Positions 1 to 5,277 of a stretch of 7,048 bases of DNA are shown here, one piece after another. The notes below the pieces were generated by a model, which worked only from the letters and a program-made list of their open reading frames with translations, did no database searches and was not told the DNA's origin. A program made the translations under genes and the position numbers. Origin of the DNA: Thermoplasmata archaeon (GTDB lineage Archaea > Thermoplasmatota > Thermoplasmata > Thermoplasmatales > Thermoplasmataceae); NCBI GenBank assembly GCA_021826765.1, contig JAKAYK010000048.1, forward strand, positions 1 through 7,048, in the 5' to 3' direction. How positions within the stretch are numbered: the stretch's first letter is position 1; every line of letters begins with the position of its first letter.

Positions 1-1
1 C

Positions 2-127
2 CAGAAGGCAATGGAAAATTTCGATATAGATCTTAAGAATTCTGTCATTATAGGGGACAGGGACGACATGGAAGGAGAAATGGGCAGAAAACTTGGAATA
101 GAGTACTTAATTGTTAACAGAAGATAA
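2..127 (+). CDS. HAD-superfamily hydrolase, C-terminal fragment
   Basis: Only the last 41 residues are in the window; the gene enters from the left edge and stops at TAA 125-127. The fragment contains the segment IIGDRDDMEGEMGRKLGI. This is HAD motif IV (the GD..D acid pair that binds the catalytic Mg2+) followed by the usual helix ending in a Gly-Ile and the short final strand (YLIVNRR). The GDR-D form resembles the HisB/GmhB-type small phosphatases as well as general HAD hydrolases, so the enzyme probably removes phosphate from a small metabolite in the cytosol. The nucleophile Asp motif and the cap region lie outside the window, so the substrate cannot be named. A short T-run (157-162) follows the stop. 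The family call is fairly sure; the subfamily is not. Confidence 0.72.
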   Translation, partial: QKAMENFDIDLKNSVIIGDRDDMEGEMGRKLGIEYLIVNRR

Positions 128-156
128 TGTGGTCATCATTAGATTAGAGAACTAAA

Positions 157-162
157 TTTTTT
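157..162 (+). terminator. T-run after the HAD gene
   Basis: A run of six T lies about 30 nt after the stop codon of the HAD-family gene, with no stem before it. Archaeal RNA polymerase can terminate at such T-runs without a hairpin. The assignment rests on position and composition only. Confidence 0.3.
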
Positions 163-181
163 AACACTTGTGAGCGGGAAT

Positions 182-203
182 TCCCCCTTCGCAAGATGGG
201 GGA
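182..203 (+). repeat. GNRA-loop hairpin A, possible IS200/IS605 end
   Basis: Bases 183-187 (CCCCC) pair with 198-202 (GGGGG), and T182 can pair with A203. Inside comes a T188/T197 mismatch, then two further pairs (T189-A196, C190-G195) closing a GCAA tetraloop (191-194), which is of the GNRA class. The flank reads GCGGGAA just before the stem. The same layout recurs at 409-428 with different stem bases. Subterminal imperfect hairpins with a T mismatch or bulge are typical of IS200/IS605 ends and of the 3' end of TnpB guide RNAs. Assignment to that family is inference; the structure itself is plain in the sequence. Confidence 0.55.
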
Positions 204-246
204 TGAAAGCGAACAAAATCTTATTATCTTTCTAAGGATATTACGA

Positions 247-451
247 TGTCCGCTGGCAGACAGAAGTGAAATAGGTCGGATCGCATATTGCTTCATGCGT
301 GCCTGCATCCGTAAAGTCAGATGGCTTAGCATGAAGGACAGAGTACCTTCGTCCCGGGGGGGAATTCAAGCCCATGGAGATTCCGCAATCAACCTTTGAA
401 GTGGGAAGCTCCCTGCGAAAGCTGGGAGAGGAGGTCACTATCATTCCCTGA
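247..451 (+). pseudogene. Decayed C-terminal end of tnpB (IS200/IS605 family)
   Basis: The frame from 247 reads CPLADRSEIGRIAY, which resembles the last zinc-finger cysteine and the DRD..G.INI block (RuvC-III region) of archaeal TnpB. After an apparent shift near 335-345, the next frame reads RPGGEFKPMEIPQSTFEVG and ends ...GEEVTIIP at TGA 449-451, like the usual basic/Gly-rich TnpB tail. No upstream catalytic domain exists: the HAD gene ends only 120 bp before, so nearly all of the roughly 400-residue protein is missing. In intact elements the tnpB end overlaps the guide (omega) RNA, and hairpin B (409-428) lies inside this tail. The remnant cannot encode a working nuclease. I recognise it by pattern alone, so confidence is moderate; the alternative is non-coding sequence with chance similarity. 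Confidence 0.45.
409..428 (+). repeat. GNRA-loop hairpin B, partner of hairpin A
   Basis: CTCCC (409-413) pairs with GGGAG (424-428), followed by a T414/T423 mismatch, two pairs (G415-C422, C416-G421) and a GAAA tetraloop (417-420). The preceding flank GTGGGAA matches GCGGGAA before hairpin A. The stem differs from hairpin A at one pair (T410-A427 instead of C-G) and the inner pairs differ too, yet pairing is kept throughout. It lies inside the putative tnpB tail, where the omega-RNA terminal hairpin and right-end hairpin of IS200/IS605 elements normally sit. Confidence 0.55.
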
Positions 452-543
452 CTATATTTATAAGTACGTGACATCCGAATCTTTGTGGGTTCACATCAGA
501 AAGTATAATGCGAGAAGCCACGCAATTCTTGATATTATTATAT
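452..543. other. Non-coding spacer after the tnpB remnant
   Basis: This completes the stretch 128-543, which has no intact gene. Beyond the hairpins and the tnpB tail I see only AT-rich sequence and one weak 4-bp hairpin around 484-495 (TGTG, GGTT loop, CACA). No promoter, tRNA or other RNA gene is recognisable. Base composition falls here and stays low up to about 1130. Confidence 0.4.
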
Positions 544-681
544 TCAAAATTGTGAATGAATGTTTAGACAAATTTTAAAAGCATTCATAGATTCTAACTC
601 CTTTACTGCAATATCTCCATTAGTGAGTTTCTCAACAAACTCATAATCAATCAATAATCTATGTGGATATTTAAGAATCAT
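544..681 (-). CDS. Small hypothetical protein, 45 aa, possibly truncated
   Basis: An ATG at 681-679 opens 45 codons ending in TGA (546-544). The protein begins MILKYPHRLLIDYEFVEKL and continues with an acidic, helix-prone segment (NGDIAVKELESMNAF) before a short unrelated-looking tail (KICLNIHSQF). It starts 21 nt after the stop of the upstream 76-aa gene on the same strand, so the two may be co-transcribed. There is no strong Shine-Dalgarno site; the leader is AT-only. Because the reading frame ends shortly before the putative IS200/IS605 scar, the original gene may have been longer and cut by the insertion. I recognise no family. It could also be a chance frame in AT-rich DNA. Confidence 0.4.
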   Translation of the reverse strand: MILKYPHRLLIDYEFVEKLTNGDIAVKELESMNAFKICLNIHSQF

Positions 682-702
682 ATTTATCACAAATAAAAAT
701 AA

Positions 703-933
703 TTAAATTTTTACGCTTGGGAAAGCATTTTTTATAAAGTCATCATCAACTATTTTGACGCTTACTATTTCGAGTTGCGATTGAATCTTCATTGTGACTG
801 AAAGCAATGTGTCAGGATTAAAATTTGCTATAACGTTTTTAAGGTCCTGTTCTATTTTTACGTCTTTGCTGTGCATTATGTATTGCTGCAAATCAATGGC
901 CAATTCAACCTCTTCAAATATGCCCTTCTTCAT
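703..933 (-). CDS. Small hypothetical protein, 76 aa
   Basis: I do not recognise this protein. It begins MKKGIFEEVELAIDLQQYI and ends DDFIKNAFPSVKI. It has no membrane segment, signal peptide or cysteine, is rich in Asp, Lys, Val and Ile, and looks like a helix-rich cytosolic protein. The start at 933 is chosen because GGAGGTG (946-940 on the minus strand) sits six bases before it. An in-frame ATG at 981 would add 16 Lys/Glu-rich residues (MSKMNSEKGKKLEVGN), with the Shine-Dalgarno bases then falling inside the coding region. A TATA-like box at 1014-1021 lies upstream. The gene is followed 21 nt later by the 45-aa reading frame. Composition is much more AT-rich than the genes from 1133 onward, which fits accessory or transferred DNA. 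Confidence 0.62.
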   Translation of the reverse strand: MKKGIFEEVELAIDLQQYIMHSKDVKIEQDLKNVIANFNPDTLLSVTMKIQSQLEIVSVKIVDDDFIKNAFPSVKI

Positions 934-939
934 ATTGCC

Positions 940-946
940 CACCTCC
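940..946 (-). promoter_or_regulatory. Shine-Dalgarno site deciding the 933 start
   Basis: GGAGGTG on the minus strand is complementary to the conserved 3' end of archaeal 16S rRNA (anti-SD core CCUCC) and stands six bases before the ATG at 933. It favours that start over the in-frame ATGs at 981 and 972. Confidence 0.6.
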
Positions 947-1013
947 AATTTTTTTCCTTTTTCACTATTCATTTTACTCATATCTTCATCTTAATATTAC
1001 AGTAACACAATCT

Positions 1014-1021
1014 TAATATAA
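1014..1021 (-). promoter_or_regulatory. TATA-like box for the small AT-rich genes
   Basis: TTATATTA on the minus strand is centred near 1017, predicting transcription from about 991. That gives a leader of roughly 58 nt to the 933 start, or about 10 nt to the ATG at 981. The whole surrounding region is AT-rich, and a second candidate (GTAATATTAA, about 992-1001) exists, so the choice is uncertain. Confidence 0.35.
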
Positions 1022-1100
1022 TAATTTCGTACGCAATTTGCTGATATTCTTATTCCGGGCACAATTATACTGATGATCTCAATTCCAATTTCGAAAGATC

Positions 1101-1135
1101 AAAAAATGATAAATTGTGAAAAAATAAGTTTATCA
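1101..1135 (-). terminator. Hairpin plus T6 terminator of the kelch gene
   Basis: On the minus strand TGATAAA (1135-1129) and TTTATCA (1113-1107) form a 7-bp inverted repeat with a 15-nt loop, followed directly by six T (1106-1101). The upstream arm begins with the TGA stop codon of the kelch-like gene. The stem is AT-rich and weak, but the position is right for 3'-end formation. Confidence 0.5.
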
Positions 1136-2575
1136 CTTGAATATTTTTCTATAGACAACTTCCCCAACCAGTGCAAGTATAACGATGGCTATACCTGCTA
1201 TGGCTCCATAGCTGTAGTAAAGCAACCCGGGTATCTTTGAGAAACCCACTGAAACGTTTGTCTCAGAGAAATACATCGTGAAGTTTGTTCCCGAAGAAGA
1301 CTGGTATCCGGATGGTGCAAGTACTGTATAGTTGTACGTTCCCTGGATAACAAGGAATCCCACAGTATCAGATGTGGTGTTGTTGTAGGATGATCCTACC
1401 TTGACTCCCCATGTTGAATTTGTAGGAAGCCCTGTTTCTTTGAAAAGAACCCAGTTGTAAGTGTTGTTAACGAATTGGAATGTGTAATTATTGTATCCTG
1501 AAACTGAATTGCTCTGTGTTCCGCCGAAAAGGACTATGGTATTGTTTGCACTGTAATGGGCCATTGCCTGTCCGTATGCAGTGTATGGAGCAGATGTCGA
1601 AACGCTTTCCCATGAGGACAGGTTGTTGAAGATCCATGTTCCGCCATAGGGTGTTCCCGTGGATGAAACTCCACCGAAAAGCACTGTTACATTGTTGTAT
1701 GAGAAATAGTTCAGGTGTGCAAATGCAAGTGCAGGTGGAGATACGGATTCAATGACTTTTGACCATTTCATTGAAGAAACATTGAACAGGTATGTGTTCG
1801 AACTGTATGCTGTTCCGTTAAATCCGCCGTATAGCACAAGGTTTCCATTGCCAGTTGAGCCAAGTGCAGAACCACTCATTGCAGGCATAACACCTGCTCC
1901 ATTGAGTTTCTGCCATTCTGCGTTCTTGAATACCCATGTTGAATTTGAATAGCCTGTAGCTGTTTGCCCACCAAAGAGAATCAACCCATTCAATGCAGAT
2001 GAATATGCCATGGAAGCATCAGCCCTTGCTGAGGGTGCGACAGCCAGTTTCAACTGGGTCCATGTGTAGCCTGTGTATATCCACGTCTGGTTGAACAGTG
2101 TTGTATTATTCTCTCCGCCAAAGAGGATCACGCTCTTCGCAGATGCATCATATGCGGAAGCAGAACCCGCCATCTGCGGGATGGAACTTCCTGTGGTCAC
2201 ACTGCTCCAGGTTCCACTGGAGTAAGCCCATGTGGAATTGGAATATTCAGTTACATCCTTGTATGTTGCATTTGCTCCCTTTCCGGAAGTCACGTTTGCC
2301 ATGTATTCCCCTCCAAAGAGTATAATTTCACTGGATGGTTCGAAACATGACATGGTTGCATTGCTCATTGGTGCAGGGCCAGTTGACGTTGAATAGTTAA
2401 CCCACTGATCTTTCAGGACAGGCTGGCTGTATGATATAAAAGGAGTATTTCCTGAACCTGAAGAGGAAACGGGGGGTGATGAAGTGTATATGGAAAGTGA
2501 AAATGACACTATCATAACAACGGCTATGGCTGCAGTCACAATTTTTAAATATTTACCAGAGGCATTGGTGGTCAT
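1133..2575 (-). CDS. Kelch-like beta-propeller surface glycoprotein, C-terminally anchored
   Basis: The 480-residue protein has a Sec-type signal segment (residues about 9-30, hydrophobic after GKYLK). Next come six kelch-type strands ending in hhFGG or LYGG (near residues 86, 151, 200, 248, 299 and 349), most followed by an S/T-W-x-Y/F 'TWIY/STWVF' strand, indicating a six-bladed or similar propeller. A small beta domain (about 376-447, FKETGLPTNSTWGVKV ... GTYNYTV) of the kind frequent in Thermoplasmatales exported proteins follows. Residues about 452-472 form a transmembrane helix before a basic tail (YRKIFK). The bulk is therefore outside the cell. I count 22 N-x-S/T sequons downstream of the signal segment, so heavy N-glycosylation is expected. 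There is one Cys (residue 77) and no obvious catalytic site; binding or an envelope role is likely, but the ligand is unknown. It lies 61 nt downstream of the sulfo-sugar epimerase gene. Confidence 0.85.
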   Translation of the reverse strand: MTTNASGKYLKIVTAAIAVVMIVSFSLSIYTSSPPVSSSGSGNTPFISYSQPVLKDQWVNYSTSTGPAPMSNATMSCFEPSSEIILFGGEYMANVTSGKGANATYKDVTEYSNSTWAYSSGTWSSVTTGSSIPQMAGSASAYDASAKSVILFGGENNTTLFNQTWIYTGYTWTQLKLAVAPSARADASMAYSSALNGLILFGGQTATGYSNSTWVFKNAEWQKLNGAGVMPAMSGSALGSTGNGNLVLYGGFNGTAYSSNTYLFNVSSMKWSKVIESVSPPALAFAHLNYFSYNNVTVLFGGVSSTGTPYGGTWIFNNLSSWESVSTSAPYTAYGQAMAHYSANNTIVLFGGTQSNSVSGYNNYTFQFVNNTYNWVLFKETGLPTNSTWGVKVGSSYNNTTSDTVGFLVIQGTYNYTVLAPSGYQSSSGTNFTMYFSETNVSVGFSKIPGLLYYSYGAIAGIAIVILALVGEVVYRKIFK

Positions 2576-2596
2576 CAGTCACCAATGGTAAAATCG

Positions 2597-2606
2597 TTAA
2601 TAAATA
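2597..2606 (-). promoter_or_regulatory. TATA box of the kelch-like gene
   Basis: TATTTATTAA on the minus strand is centred about 27 nt before the ATG at 2575, which predicts a leaderless or nearly leaderless mRNA. It lies in the 61-nt gap after the epimerase gene, so the kelch-like gene can be transcribed separately from it. A weak GGTGA three bases before the ATG is too close to be a convincing ribosome site. Confidence 0.55.
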
Positions 2607-2636
2607 TTAATACCGTGCACATTTTAGTTTTCAGGT

Positions 2637-3809
2637 TCAGTGCAGTCCAACGCTTTTCTTCCAGAATGTCCTTGGTGCAATAGCATTCTTTACCTGTTCA
2701 GCCCTTTCCCTGAACCTGTCAACATCCATCAATATGGAATCTATGTCCTTTCTGAGATCTCCCACAGGCACATATCCCATATTCCTGAGTTTTTTATTTT
2801 CAGGGTTGTAGTAATGCTGATCCATCTCAACCCTTGGATTCTCCACCCTCTCTATATGGACATCTCTTCCCAGGACTTTCTCTCCCCTCTCCTTAACTAT
2901 GCCTGCAAGCTCATTCACAGAATAGTGCTGGTCAAACTGGTTATATACCCTGTATTCTCCCTCTTCCGGCGGTTTCTCAAGCCCTATCATGAGGCAGGAT
3001 ACGGCATCTTCAAGGGAAAGGAATCCCCTTCTCTGGTCTCCCTTCCCATATGGAGTGACAGGCAATCCAAGGACTGCCTGTGTGCAGAATCTGTTCAATG
3101 CAGTTCCCCATACTTCATCTATGTCAAACCTTGTGAAGAGGCCAGTGTCTGTTATTTCTGGAATGCGTGTTCCATAGACAACCCCCTGCATCACATCTGT
3201 GATCCTCAATTTCCAGACCCTGTTTGCAAACATGAGATTGTTGGTGTCATGAACCTTGCTCCAGTGATACCATGATCCTGCAAACTTCGGGAAGGGGAGT
3301 GTATCCTTCCTGCCGTTGTATTCAATTGTGAAGAAACCCTCAGGAATGTCAATATTCGGTGTCCCGTATTCACCCATGGTTCCAAGCTTCAGGAGGTGTG
3401 CATCCGGCACTATATCTTTCATGGCATAGACAAGGTTGATTGTTCCACCCATGTTCTGCATCAGTGTTTCTCTTGCCTGCTTCAGGCCAATCATGGAATA
3501 TGGTGCAGATCTCTGTTCTGCAAGATGAACAAATGCATCAGGCTTTGTTTTCTCCACAACAGAATACATGAATTCAGGATCATTCACGTCTCCCTGGAAG
3601 AATTCTATATTTTCTCCTGTTTTCTCCCTGAGTATTTTTATCCTGTTCTCCATGGACTCAATGGGTGTCACTGACTGGGAACCAACTTCCTTCACCCTCA
3701 TCCGTGTATAAAGTGAATCCACTCCAACGACCTGATGTCCCTTTCCAATGAGTCTCAGTGCAAGTGCCCAGCCGATATATCCATCAATGCCGAGGATTGA
3801 AACTTTCAT
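2637..3809 (-). CDS. UDP-sulfoquinovose synthase-like epimerase (SQD1/Agl3 family)
   Basis: This is a 390-residue extended short-chain dehydrogenase/reductase. It begins MKVSILGIDGYIGWAL with the NAD-binding G7-x-x-G10-x-x-G13 and Asp31 closing the second strand. Family marks are AEQRSAPYSM (97-106), TMGEYG (144-149), the catalytic pair Y181..K185 in SWYHWSKVHDTNN, and QGVVYGTR (208-215). These match SQD1 of chloroplasts and Agl3 of Sulfolobus, which convert UDP-glucose and sulfite to UDP-sulfoquinovose in the cytosol. In archaea the product feeds N-glycans; Thermoplasma is reported to carry a sulfo-sugar in its surface glycan. The start at 3809 is set by the Rossmann strand and by a TATA box 26 nt upstream. 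An ATG at 3821 would add MSKH, and longer extensions to 3875 carry no family sequence. The sulfite acceptor step is inferred from family; another UDP-sugar substrate is possible. Confidence 0.87.
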   Translation of the reverse strand: MKVSILGIDGYIGWALALRLIGKGHQVVGVDSLYTRMRVKEVGSQSVTPIESMENRIKILREKTGENIEFFQGDVNDPEFMYSVVEKTKPDAFVHLAEQRSAPYSMIGLKQARETLMQNMGGTINLVYAMKDIVPDAHLLKLGTMGEYGTPNIDIPEGFFTIEYNGRKDTLPFPKFAGSWYHWSKVHDTNNLMFANRVWKLRITDVMQGVVYGTRIPEITDTGLFTRFDIDEVWGTALNRFCTQAVLGLPVTPYGKGDQRRGFLSLEDAVSCLMIGLEKPPEEGEYRVYNQFDQHYSVNELAGIVKERGEKVLGRDVHIERVENPRVEMDQHYYNPENKKLRNMGYVPVGDLRKDIDSILMDVDRFRERAEQVKNAIAPRTFWKKSVGLH

Positions 3810-3830
3810 GTGTTTTGACATCAGCACGAG

Positions 3831-3838
3831 AATATAAT
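3831..3838 (-). promoter_or_regulatory. TATA box of the epimerase gene
   Basis: ATTATATT on the minus strand is centred about 26 nt before the ATG at 3809, placing the transcription start at or next to the start codon. There is no Shine-Dalgarno site, consistent with a leaderless mRNA, and this supports 3809 over the ATGs at 3821 and 3875. Confidence 0.55.
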
Positions 3839-3896
3839 CATTTCTCTGGATACACATGAATACCCTTGTCTGCAAAGCCGGGATACTTTTGAAATG

Positions 3897-3905
3897 TATT
3901 AATAT
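3897..3905 (+). promoter_or_regulatory. TATA box of the xpb-bax1 operon
   Basis: TATTAATAT is centred about 30 nt before the ATG at 3931 and is preceded by a purine-rich GAAATG that could act as a TFB-recognition element. No ribosome site precedes the ATG, so the transcript is probably leaderless or has a leader of a few bases. It is arranged divergently from the epimerase promoter about 65 bp away. Confidence 0.5.
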
Positions 3906-3930
3906 GAATGCAATGTTACTGTAATAATAA

Positions 3931-5277
3931 ATGAAATTAAGCTATGACAGGGGAAGAATTGTACTTGATGAAACACCTGCAGTCTTACCGGGCTATGTTG
4001 TATTTGATGACAGGATAGGGAAATATGTTTCCGAGGGATTTCACTATGCATCCCTCAGGAAGAATTTCCCTGATGCGATTGATGAGGTGTTTGAAGATTC
4101 TGTAATGACTCTTTCCCACACGGAAAAGCTGAGGGCGTACCAGAAGCAGGCCGTGGATATTTGGTCTTCAAACAATTATTCAGGAATAGTGGTTCTTCCC
4201 ACGGCTGCAGGAAAGACGCATATCGGCATTGAAGCAATAACACGCCTCAGCACAGATACGCTCATCATAGCACCAACCATAGAACTTGTCCAGCAGTGGC
4301 GTGACAGGCTCTCGAAGGTGCTTGGAATTGAGATTGGGCAGATCGGCGGTGGAGAAAAGGACATCAGGAAAATTACTGTGAGCACATATGATTCAGCATA
4401 CCTGATGGCTGAAACGCTTGGAAACAGATTCAGGTTCATGCTTGTGGACGAGGTTCATCATCTTGCATCTGAAAAATATATGGAAATTGCAAGAATGTAT
4501 GCTTCACCATACAGGATGGGCCTTACTGCAACTTTTGAAAGGATAGACATGCTCCACACCAAACTGGAGGAATTCATGGGTGGAAAAATTTTCGAGCTCG
4601 GGTATGAAGAGCTTTCTGAATTCCTTTCCAACTATGAAATAATCAGGATACCTGTGGAACTTGAGCCTGAAGAGGAGGTTGAATATGACAGGAATCGGGA
4701 GATTTTTACTTCATACCTGAGAAGGCACCGCATCACAATGAGAGGGCCATGGGATTTTGAGAAATTCATACTATCTTCCTGGAATCCCGAAGGAAGGGAA
4801 GCTCTGATCGCATGGAGGACTGCAAGGGAGATAGCATTCAATGCAAGAGTCAAGATCGATACTGTGAGATATGTACTTTCAAGGCACAGGGGAGAGAAGA
4901 CCATAATATTTTCAGATGACACAGCTTCAGCTTATCTTATCTCAAGAGAATTCCTCATACCCTGCATTACATACCTTACGCCGGGAAAAGAGAGAAAGAA
5001 ATATCTGGACATGTTCAGGAGTGGGGAGGTGACCGCAATGGCAACATCAAGAGTCCTGGATGAAGGTATAGATGTGCCTGATGCCTCGGTGGGAATAGTG
5101 CTGAGTGGTTCAGGCAGCACGAGGCAATTCAGGCAGAGGCTGGGCCGTCTCCTGCGTCCCTCAGCGAATAAGCATGCGATCATGTATGAGATAATTGCAA
5201 GTGGCACAAGTGAGTATGGAACTTCGAGGAGGCGGAGAAAAGGTGTTCCCAGTTCAGTTAATGACAGTGAGGCGTAG
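3931..5277 (+). CDS. xpb: XPB/Rad25-type DNA helicase
   Basis: The 448-residue protein is a superfamily 2 helicase of archaeal XPB type (3'-5' DNA unwinding, nucleotide excision repair). A short N-terminal damage-recognition-like domain (about 1-60) leads to the Q-motif-like LRAYQKQAV (67-75). Then come Walker A LPTAAGKT (89-96), motif Ia APTIELVQQW, the DEVHH box (173-177), LTATFER (198-204), a lysine/arginine-rich thumb-like insert (about 255-315) and motif IV KTIIFSDD. Motifs V and VI follow: TSRVLDEGIDVPDA (372-385) and QFRQRLGRLLR (399-409). The XPB RED motif after LTATFE reads R204-I205-D206, so the middle acid is replaced. The gene overlaps bax1 by 35 nt; the two products form a helicase-nuclease complex in archaea. 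The ATG is chosen from the upstream TATA spacing and the full N-domain. Confidence 0.93.
   Translation: MKLSYDRGRIVLDETPAVLPGYVVFDDRIGKYVSEGFHYASLRKNFPDAIDEVFEDSVMTLSHTEKLRAYQKQAVDIWSSNNYSGIVVLPTAAGKTHIGIEAITRLSTDTLIIAPTIELVQQWRDRLSKVLGIEIGQIGGGEKDIRKITVSTYDSAYLMAETLGNRFRFMLVDEVHHLASEKYMEIARMYASPYRMGLTATFERIDMLHTKLEEFMGGKIFELGYEELSEFLSNYEIIRIPVELEPEEEVEYDRNREIFTSYLRRHRITMRGPWDFEKFILSSWNPEGREALIAWRTAREIAFNARVKIDTVRYVLSRHRGEKTIIFSDDTASAYLISREFLIPCITYLTPGKERKKYLDMFRSGEVTAMATSRVLDEGIDVPDASVGIVLSGSGSTRQFRQRLGRLLRPSANKHAIMYEIIASGTSEYGTSRRRRKGVPSSVNDSEA
5226..5232 (+). promoter_or_regulatory. Shine-Dalgarno site inside xpb for bax1
   Basis: GAGGAGG, inside the last codons of xpb, stands ten bases before GTG 5243 and matches the anti-SD core. 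It supports that GTG as the bax1 start and suggests coupled translation of the two genes from one mRNA. Confidence 0.65.

Noticed and set aside
196..399. 67-codon plus-strand frame as an intact small gene
   Set aside because: Its ATG sits in the descending arm of hairpin A and only its middle resembles TnpB; it is better explained as part of a broken tnpB end.
794..994. 66-codon hydrophobic plus-strand frame, a possible small membrane protein
   Set aside because: It is antisense to the 76-aa gene that has a strong ribosome site; it lacks its own ribosome site, and its Phe/Ser/Leu richness follows from the Lys/Glu-rich opposite strand.
128..1132. Possible CRISPR array, tRNA or attachment site in the gene-poor left part
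   Set aside because: There are no regularly spaced repeats, no cloverleaf with T-loop and anticodon arms, and no paired direct repeats at borders that I can see.
2640..3275. Open frame of 211 codons on the plus strand
   Set aside because: It is antisense to the epimerase gene, whose protein shows strong family motifs throughout; the plus-strand translation is Cys/His/Pro-rich and shows no recognisable domain.
3810..3875. N-terminal extension of the epimerase to an ATG at 3875
   Set aside because: The added 22 residues precede the Rossmann-fold first strand without similarity to the family, and the TATA box at 3831-3838 would then lie inside the coding region.
5195..5242. Longer bax1 start at ATG 5195
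   Set aside because: It has no ribosome site, adds 16 non-family residues and deepens the overlap with xpb; the GTG at 5243 has a good site and a family-like N-terminus.
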